This document shows, one piece after another, positions 1 through 5,121 of a DNA stretch of 5,121 nt. The DNA is taken from positions 1 to 5,121 of the forward strand of contig CAAFWA010000097.1 of assembly GCA_900766635.1 (NCBI GenBank), in the 5' to 3' direction. Positions within the stretch are counted from its first letter, which is position 1, and the number at the start of each line of letters is the position of its first letter. Source of the DNA: an uncultured Acinetobacter sp. Lineage in GTDB: Bacteria; Pseudomonadota; Gammaproteobacteria; Pseudomonadales; Moraxellaceae. The notes beneath the pieces were generated by a model. It was not told where the DNA came from. It did no database searches and saw only the letters and a list, made by a program, of their open reading frames with translations. The position numbers and the translations under genes were made by a program.

Positions 1-727
1 GATATTGCAGCCGAGCGAGGTCTTGAATATCGCGTACAAGCTTGCGTTTGCCAAAAAACATAAAGTTCCAAGAACTTCCGCCCACTTGGCGCCATAAATG
101 CGCCATTTGTAAGCCTGTAAATAAAGCGGCACGAATACGATTAGTATGTGCAGGATCTTTAAATGCTTCAGCATGACCACGTACCATAATTCGTGGATGG
201 ATTGATCCTGCGGTGTCTACATAGGTTTGCGCAAGATTTGCGATAATACTTGGATGAGCATAATTGTGATCGAAAAAAGACAACTGTTTTAATATTTTTT
301 GCTGAGATTGTTCAATAATTTTAACAAATTCAGGATTTTGATAGACTTTTTTTTCTAAATGCAGCAATGCCATCGCATAGCTCATAGGTAATTTAGTATT
401 GGCAAATTTAGGCAGTTTTGATTTTGGTGTTGGGCTAAAGGGTTGAATTAAACAGTTTTCAAAAGCTTTTAACCCTAAGGATAAATCTGAAAGCTGATGA
501 AAAAAATCTAACGTATGGGGGCTATTACTTTGGGTGGGACGGATATTTAGACTGGCTTTAATCAGTTGTTCAAAATAAAACTGACCACTTTCCCCCATTT
601 GCTGTCGTCCGCCTAATGCGGTCATATGGGTAATTTGTGTGGCTTGAAACACACCTGCTAACGCCAAAGCACGATTTTGCCGTGGCGTTAATTGGATGCT
701 CGACTGCTGAAAAGGTAAGCCAGTCAT
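1..727 (-). CDS. hflD: HflD, high frequency lysogenization protein homologue (3' end cut by window edge)
   Basis: The minus-strand reading frame is open for 242 codons from ATG at 727 to the left edge, with no in-frame stop. The N-terminal part (residues about 18-36, [12 protein letters not shown]) matches the LALAGICQSA segment of E. coli HflD. The C-terminal part ([19 protein letters not shown], then FMFFGKRKL) matches RATLLAGIRAAVLWHQVGG and LMFSRNRL of that protein. E. coli HflD is 213 residues and has about 15 residues after the last motif; 12 are visible here, so only a few residues are probably missing. The family is all-helical and peripheral to the inner membrane. In E. coli HflD binds phage lambda CII and favours lytic growth; its everyday role is not settled. 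The start is supported by AAGGA at 738-734, six bases upstream. It lies 10 bases after mnmA, so it is the third gene of an operon and likely translated with it. Confidence 0.93.
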   Translation of the reverse strand, partial: MTGLPFQQSSIQLTPRQNRALALAGVFQATQITHMTALGGRQQMGESGQFYFEQLIKASLNIRPTQSNSPHTLDFFHQLSDLSLGLKAFENCLIQPFSPTPKSKLPKFANTKLPMSYAMALLHLEKKVYQNPEFVKIIEQSQQKILKQLSFFDHNYAHPSIIANLAQTYVDTAGSIHPRIMVRGHAEAFKDPAHTNRIRAALFTGLQMAHLWRQVGGSSWNFMFFGKRKLVRDIQDLARLQY

Positions 728-733
728 GGTTAA

Positions 734-737
734 TCCT

Positions 738-738
<1 letters not shown>
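734..738 (-). promoter_or_regulatory. Ribosome binding site of hflD overlapping the mnmA stop codon
   Basis: On the minus strand the sequence reads TAAAGGATTAACCATG. The TAA at 740-738 ends mnmA, and its last A is the first base of the AAGGA Shine-Dalgarno, six bases before the hflD ATG. A ribosome finishing mnmA therefore covers the hflD start region, which suggests translational coupling. Confidence 0.7.
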
Positions 739-2361
<1,623 letters not shown>

Positions 2362-2388
2362 CGCAAAGCACCATGGAATAAAAAGCAT

Positions 2389-2417
2389 ATTCTACGCAAT
2401 TTCTATGAAGTTGGCTA
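2389..2417 (-). promoter_or_regulatory. Candidate promoter of the nudJ-mnmA-hflD operon
   Basis: On the minus strand TAGAAT (2394-2389) matches five of six bases of the sigma-70 -10 consensus. The hexamer 17 bases upstream, TAGCCA (2417-2412), is a poor -35. If used, transcription would start near 2382, giving a leader of about 20 bases to the ATG at 2361 and excluding the upstream ATG at 2388. The weak -35 makes this tentative. Confidence 0.25.
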
Positions 2418-2561
2418 TGCTCAGGCTAGATTAGTTGTGTAGATGGCGGATTTTTAATAAACAGCAATCCCAATCAATCTTTGTTCATTTTCAATCTACA
2501 GCGTGAAAAGCATACATAATGACAAAAAAGCAAGGTCTAAAGATCACTTCTAAGCAAGATT

Positions 2562-2585
2562 CGCTGAGTGTTTACCCACTCAGCG
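2562..2585 (-). terminator. Hairpin after the yrdA-type gene, probable terminator
   Basis: CGCTGAGTG (2562-2570) and CACTCAGCG (2577-2585) form a perfect 9-bp stem with a 6-base loop, starting 9 bases past the stop codon of the yrdA-type gene. The stem can extend by three A-T pairs around a single bulged base. Downstream in the minus direction the sequence is AATCTTGCTTA, which is only a weak U-tract, so termination may be partial. Its position between two same-strand units fits a terminator best. Confidence 0.55.
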
Positions 2586-2594
2586 CAATTTAAA

Positions 2595-3134
2595 TCAATT
2601 TTGTTCTAAATAATGCCCTGATACTTTGACATAATTTTGTGCAGAATAAGGCAAAAATGCTCGTTCTTTTTCGGTGAGTTCACGCACTTTTTTGACTGGG
2701 CTGCCCATATATAAATAACCGCTTTCTAAACGTTTGCCTGGCGGAACCAATGAACCTGCGCCAATCATCACGTCATCTTCAATCACCACATCATCAAGCA
2801 CGATGCTGTTAATGCCGACCAATACACGATTGCCAATGGTACAGCCGTGTAAAGTCACATGATGACCAATGGTGACATCTTCACCAATGATTAAAGGCGA
2901 ACCCTCGGGCTTGCTTGCGGTTTTGTGGCTCACATGCAGCATCGCATGATCTTGTACATTGGAATTTTTACCAATACGAATATGATTCACGTCACCACGG
3001 ATACAGGCAAAAGGCCATACAGAAACATGGTCAGCTAAATGTACATCGCCGATTACTACAGCCATCGGATCGATGTAACAATTGGATGCCACTTGGGGAT
3101 GTATATTTAAATAGGGACGAATAGAAGTAGCCAT
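2595..3134 (-). CDS. yrdA: YrdA-type gamma carbonic anhydrase-like hexapeptide protein
   Basis: This 179-residue protein belongs to the left-handed beta-helix family of gamma-class carbonic anhydrases, which form trimers with a metal between subunits. Hexapeptide repeats run through about residues 25-145. The three metal histidines are visible as His67 (LHVSH), His91 and His96 (IGHHVTLHG). Arg46 and Asp48 (IRGDV) and Gln61-Asp62 correspond to residues that organise the active site of Methanosarcina Cam. The sequence follows E. coli YrdA (184 residues) closely, including VIGDVHLAD, LHGCTIGNRVLVG, EDDVMIGAGSLVP, KRLESGYLYMGSPVK and the YSAQNYVK tail. The start at 3134 is supported by AAGGA seven or eight bases upstream. 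Many members lack measurable carbonic anhydrase activity, so the reaction is uncertain despite intact ligands. It lies just downstream of the dacC terminator and seems to have its own promoter. No signal peptide is seen, so it is probably cytoplasmic. Confidence 0.93.
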   Translation of the reverse strand: MATSIRPYLNIHPQVASNCYIDPMAVVIGDVHLADHVSVWPFACIRGDVNHIRIGKNSNVQDHAMLHVSHKTASKPEGSPLIIGEDVTIGHHVTLHGCTIGNRVLVGINSIVLDDVVIEDDVMIGAGSLVPPGKRLESGYLYMGSPVKKVRELTEKERAFLPYSAQNYVKVSGHYLEQN

Positions 3135-3153
3135 CGATTTTTCCTTAAAGTAG

Positions 3154-3162
3154 CTTATATCA
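3154..3162 (-). promoter_or_regulatory. Candidate extended -10 promoter of the yrdA-type gene
   Basis: On the minus strand TGATATAAG combines the TGn extension with TATAAG, a five-of-six match to the -10 consensus. No good -35 is present, because the upstream position is occupied by the dacC terminator stem; extended -10 promoters can work without one. The predicted start near 3147 leaves a leader of about 12 bases that still contains the AAGGA ribosome binding site. Confidence 0.4.
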
Positions 3163-3164
3163 AA

Positions 3165-3193
3165 TAAAAAAAAGCATGCTCGAGAGCATGCTT
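3165..3193 (-). terminator. Intrinsic terminator of dacC
   Basis: The arms AAGCATGCT (3172-3180) and AGCATGCTT (3185-3193) form a perfect 9-bp stem with a 4-base loop. On the minus strand the stem runs into eight Ts (3173-3166) followed by ATTTG. This is a textbook rho-independent terminator located 17 bases past the dacC stop codon. There is no comparable T-run on the plus side, so it acts on dacC transcripts only. Confidence 0.9.
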
Positions 3194-3210
3194 AATGTAG
3201 CGTGTTTTAA

Positions 3211-4359
3211 TTAAAACAGGTTACTAAAAAATTGTTTAATATGATCGAGCATACGGGCAAAAAAACCTGCTTCTTCAACCGCTTTAAGTGCAACAAGTGG
3301 TTTTTCTGCAATCACTTTACCGTCTAAAGAGGCCACATATTTACCCACGACTTGACCTTGAGTCAGCGGAGCTGTAAGTTTAGGCTGTACCACCAATTGG
3401 GTTTTAATGGCACTGGCTTGGCCTTTTGGCATGGTGACATTAAAGTTTTCTGCTAAACCAATTTCCGCTTCATCGGCTTGACCATACCACACTTTAGCCT
3501 TGGCTAAGACTTGATTGGCAGGCTGAACTTTAACAGTTTCAAAGTTTGCATAGCCCCATGCCAATAAATCACGTGTTTGCGAGGCACGTTGTTGCATGTT
3601 TGGTGCACCAAAGATCACCGAAATTAAACGCATTGGTCCACGTTTCGCTGATGTGGTCAGGCAATAGCCTGCTTCTTCCGTGTGACCAGTTTTTAAGCCA
3701 TCAACACTTGGATCACTATAGAGTAATGCGTTACGGTTGCCTTGTTTAATGCCATTAAAGCTAAACTCTTTTTCAGAGTAGATTGGGTAATATTTTGAGC
3801 TGTCATGGATGATATGTTGTGCAAGAGTCGCCATGTCTTTGGCTGTTGAATAATGACCCTCAGCTGGCATACCGGTCGAGTTCATAAATTGGGTATTGGT
3901 CATCCCAATACGTTTGGCTTCCTCGTTCATCATATGAACGAAAGTGCCCTCGTTACCCGCAATATGTTCGGCCATTGCTTTTGAAGCATCATTGCCTGAT
4001 TGCACAATAATGCCGCGCAACATTTCAAGTACAGTGGCTGTACCGTTGAGTGGCACATACATACACGATTCAGTGCTGCTGCCACGACACCATGCCGATT
4101 CATTCATACGAACTTTTTCGTCTTCGGTCAGTTCGCCTTTTAATAGTTTTTGTTCAATGATGAAACTAGTCATCATTTTCGTCATTGATGCTGGTGCTAA
4201 TTTTTCATTTTCGTTTTTTGAAGCAAGGATTTGACCTGTTTCATAGTCCATCAAAACATAAGATTTGTTATTGAGTTCTGGTGGTGCTGATAACACAGTT
4301 GCTGCATAAGAAAAACTAGGCAAGAGCAAGAATGCAGCAAGGGCACTTTTACGGGTCAT
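3211..4359 (-). CDS. dacC: D-alanyl-D-alanine carboxypeptidase, PBP5/6 family
   Basis: This enzyme removes the terminal D-Ala from peptidoglycan pentapeptides in the periplasm and is a low-molecular-mass penicillin-binding protein. From ATG at 4359 it has 382 residues. Residues 1-19 form a signal peptide (MTRK, hydrophobic stretch, SYA cleavage box). The three active-site motifs are present: SMTK (Ser58 nucleophile, Lys61), SGN (121-123) and KTG (223-225). A C-terminal beta-rich PBP5_C domain follows, then a final 18-residue amphipathic helix (GFFARMLDHIKQFFSNLF) that should anchor it on the outer face of the inner membrane. The frame can start at 4380, but that adds MILEPSR before the signal peptide and has no ribosome binding site; the 4359 start has TTGGA about 10 bases upstream. 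Two cysteines (91 and 99) flank a loop absent from E. coli PBP5. The gene is monocistronic, with its own terminator. The symbol dacC follows Acinetobacter usage; dacA would also be defensible. Confidence 0.95.
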   Translation of the reverse strand: MTRKSALAAFLLLPSFSYAATVLSAPPELNNKSYVLMDYETGQILASKNENEKLAPASMTKMMTSFIIEQKLLKGELTEDEKVRMNESAWCRGSSTESCMYVPLNGTATVLEMLRGIIVQSGNDASKAMAEHIAGNEGTFVHMMNEEAKRIGMTNTQFMNSTGMPAEGHYSTAKDMATLAQHIIHDSSKYYPIYSEKEFSFNGIKQGNRNALLYSDPSVDGLKTGHTEEAGYCLTTSAKRGPMRLISVIFGAPNMQQRASQTRDLLAWGYANFETVKVQPANQVLAKAKVWYGQADEAEIGLAENFNVTMPKGQASAIKTQLVVQPKLTAPLTQGQVVGKYVASLDGKVIAEKPLVALKAVEEAGFFARMLDHIKQFFSNLF

Positions 4360-4397
4360 TCTAGATGGTTCCAATATCATGAGGTGAGCACAATGAG

Positions 4398-4411
4398 CCT
4401 AGCATTCTAGG
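4398..4411. repeat. Short inverted repeat CCTAG-N4-CTAGG in the dacC leader
   Basis: CCTAG and CTAGG are perfect inverted arms around CATT, about 40 bases upstream of the dacC ATG. The centre includes TAGAAT on the minus strand (4409-4404), which resembles a -10 element but has only a weak TAGCAG at -35 distance. It could be an operator or chance; nothing else marks it. Confidence 0.3.
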
Positions 4412-4459
4412 ACAAAGCGCTCAGAACTGCTATGGGGCAAAGCCCGTGATCTTCAACAT

Positions 4460-4488
4460 ATTGTTAGGATTTTGTGAGATTTTTTCAA
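4460..4488 (-). promoter_or_regulatory. Candidate dacC promoter
   Basis: On the minus strand TTGAAA (4488-4483) matches four of six -35 bases and is followed after 17 bases by AACAAT (4465-4460), a four-of-six -10. The predicted start near 4453 gives a leader of about 95 bases before ATG 4359. It is a moderate match with ideal spacing. Confidence 0.35.
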
Positions 4489-4490
4489 AA

Positions 4491-4519
4491 TTGCAAAAGC
4501 TTGATGAACTCACTATAGT
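4491..4519 (+). promoter_or_regulatory. Candidate distal surE promoter
   Basis: TTGCAA (4491-4496), 17 bases, then TATAGT (4514-4519, five of six -10 bases). It lies only two bases from the -35 of the candidate dacC promoter, back to back. If used, surE would have a leader of about 165 bases. The -35 is weak. Confidence 0.28.
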
Positions 4520-4623
4520 TTTAATCTATGGTGAATTTTTTTTTGATGAAATACTCGATCAAAGCATGTGAATTGAAAGCAAAGTCATTCAATAAAAAGA
4601 TGGGCTAAAAGCAAGATTTTAGA

Positions 4624-4651
4624 TTGAGAAAAAGCATGTCCGCTTTACAAT
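4624..4651 (+). promoter_or_regulatory. Candidate proximal surE promoter
   Basis: TTGAGA (4624-4629), 16 bases, then TACAAT (4646-4651), a five-of-six -10. A second TACAAT follows at 4656-4661 but without a suitable -35. The predicted start lies near 4658, giving a leader of about 32 bases with the ribosome binding site. This is the better of the two surE candidates. Confidence 0.5.
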
Positions 4652-4677
4652 AACTTACAATACAGAAAAGATCGTGA

Positions 4678-4682
4678 AAGGA
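4678..4682 (+). promoter_or_regulatory. Ribosome binding site of surE
   Basis: AAGGA lies seven bases before the ATG at 4690 and fixes this start, which also gives the expected family N-terminus. Confidence 0.8.
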
Positions 4683-4689
4683 TAAATCC

Positions 4690-5121
4690 ATGAATATTTT
4701 AATTGCCAATGACGATGGTGTATTTGCACCCGGTATTCAAGCATTGGCACATGCCCTAAAACCTCTAGGTCGTGTGGTGGTAGTGGCACCTGAAGCCGAA
4801 CGCAGTGGTTTTTCTTCAGCCCTGACTTTAGATCGTCCTTTACGTCCTGTTGAAATTGCGCCTGATGTGTGGGCGATTAATGGTACACCTGCTGACTGTG
4901 TCTATTTATCCATGAATGGTCTGTTTGACTTTGAATTTGATTTAGTCGTGAGTGGTATTAATAGTGGGGCAAATTTAGGTGATGATGTGTTGTACTCAGG
5001 TACAGTGGGGGCAGCATTTGAGGGGCGATTAATGAAGCAACCTGCAATCGCCGTGTCATTGGCAGGGCCAAATGTACGTGGTTATTTACAGCCTGAAGAT
5101 TATCAAGTCGCAAGATCGGAA
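4690..5121 (+). CDS. surE: 5'/3'-nucleotidase SurE (3' end cut by window edge)
   Basis: SurE is a metal-dependent phosphatase that dephosphorylates nucleoside 5'- and 3'-monophosphates and, in E. coli, short polyphosphate; it is linked to stationary-phase survival. The 144 codons seen show the N-terminal motif [19 protein letters not shown] with metal ligands Asp8 and Asp9. Ser39 ([11 protein letters not shown]) and Asn91 ([14 protein letters not shown]) supply the remaining ligands. The signatures [10 protein letters not shown] and [12 protein letters not shown] are also present. E. coli SurE has 253 residues, so a little over half is visible and the frame is intact up to the edge. In E. coli and many relatives surE is followed by pcm, nlpD or similar genes; what follows here lies outside the window. 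It is divergent from dacC. Confidence 0.96.
   Translation, partial: MNILIANDDGVFAPGIQALAHALKPLGRVVVVAPEAERSGFSSALTLDRPLRPVEIAPDVWAINGTPADCVYLSMNGLFDFEFDLVVSGINSGANLGDDVLYSGTVGAAFEGRLMKQPAIAVSLAGPNVRGYLQPEDYQVARSE

Larger units (their letters stand above)
2362..2594. other. Intergenic region between the yrdA-type gene and nudJ
   Basis: About 230 bases separate the stop of the yrdA-type gene from the chosen nudJ start. The region is AT-rich. It holds a perfect inverted repeat at 2562-2585 and a weak candidate promoter near 2389-2417. I saw no RNA gene, no mobile-element end and no convincing open frame; the longest small plus-strand frame with an ATG that lies wholly in the gap is 24 codons (2519-2593) and lacks a ribosome binding site. 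Confidence 0.6.
4360..4689. other. Divergent control region between dacC and surE
   Basis: This 330-base AT-rich stretch separates two oppositely transcribed genes, so it must hold promoters for both. It contains candidate promoters (4460-4488 minus; 4491-4519 and 4624-4651 plus), a short inverted repeat (4398-4411), a run of nine Ts (4535-4543 or so) and a repeated AAAGCATGT (4561-4569 and 4631-4639). No RNA gene or convincing small protein is visible; a 26-codon frame at 4528-4608 has no ribosome binding site. Confidence 0.7.

Noticed and set aside
51..61. Possible frameshift at an A-run in hflD, where FMFFGKRKL has one more residue than the E. coli motif
   Set aside because: The frame stays open and homologous on both sides (WRQVGG before, KRKLVRDIQ after), so this is ordinary variation.
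2519..2593. Plus-strand 24-codon frame starting MTKKQGLK, ending in the hairpin
   Set aside because: No ribosome binding site, no recognisable product, and its 3' part is the terminator-like stem of the opposite-strand gene.
3172..3193. Terminator stem as a mobile-element end or protein-binding palindrome (arms are self-palindromic AGCATGCT)
   Set aside because: The position just past dacC and the eight-T run on the minus strand are fully explained by an intrinsic terminator.
3944..4234. Plus-strand open frame of 96 codons antisense to dacC
   Set aside because: It is a shadow of the dacC coding sequence with no ribosome binding site or recognised product.
4528..4608. Plus-strand 26-codon frame starting MVNFFLMKYS between dacC and surE
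   Set aside because: No ribosome binding site before either ATG; composition matches AT-rich non-coding DNA.

Overview
The window looks like an ordinary housekeeping stretch of a gammaproteobacterial chromosome, most likely Acinetobacter. The base composition is AT-leaning. The protein sequences agree, as far as I remember them, with Acinetobacter MnmA, PBP5/6 (DacC) and SurE, including a 382-residue DacC ending in an amphipathic phenylalanine-rich helix. I could not run a database search, so the genus is an inference from recalled family sequences.

Layout, left to right. (1) Bases 1-2361, minus strand: nudJ, mnmA and hflD, transcribed right to left with almost no space between them. hflD is cut by the left edge, probably only a few residues from its end. 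The same order (hflD-mnmA-nudJ) occurs in Escherichia coli, where purB adjoins hflD, so purB may lie just outside the window. (2) Bases 2362-2594: a short intergenic gap with a weak candidate promoter for the nudJ operon and a 9-bp hairpin just past the next gene. (3) Bases 2595-3134, minus strand: a YrdA-type gamma-class carbonic anhydrase-like hexapeptide protein. (4) Bases 3135-3210: a strong intrinsic terminator for dacC, followed at once by a candidate extended -10 promoter for the yrdA-type gene. (5) Bases 3211-4359, minus strand: dacC, a D-alanyl-D-alanine carboxypeptidase with a signal peptide. (6) Bases 4360-4689: the divergent dacC/surE control region, with candidate promoters in both directions. 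(7) Bases 4690-5121, plus strand: the first 144 codons of surE, cut by the right edge.

How the genes relate: nudJ-mnmA-hflD joins nucleotide pyrophosphate hydrolysis, tRNA wobble-uridine 2-thiolation and a membrane-associated protein known from phage lambda lysogeny. dacC trims peptidoglycan pentapeptides in the periplasm. surE encodes a stationary-phase nucleotidase. The yrdA-type gene appears to be its own transcription unit.

I found no mobile element, CRISPR array, tRNA, rRNA, toxin-antitoxin pair or defence system, and no evidence of an undescribed system. The points most worth checking are the compact dacC-terminator/yrdA-promoter junction, a cysteine pair in DacC, and three start-codon choices (nudJ, mnmA, dacC).
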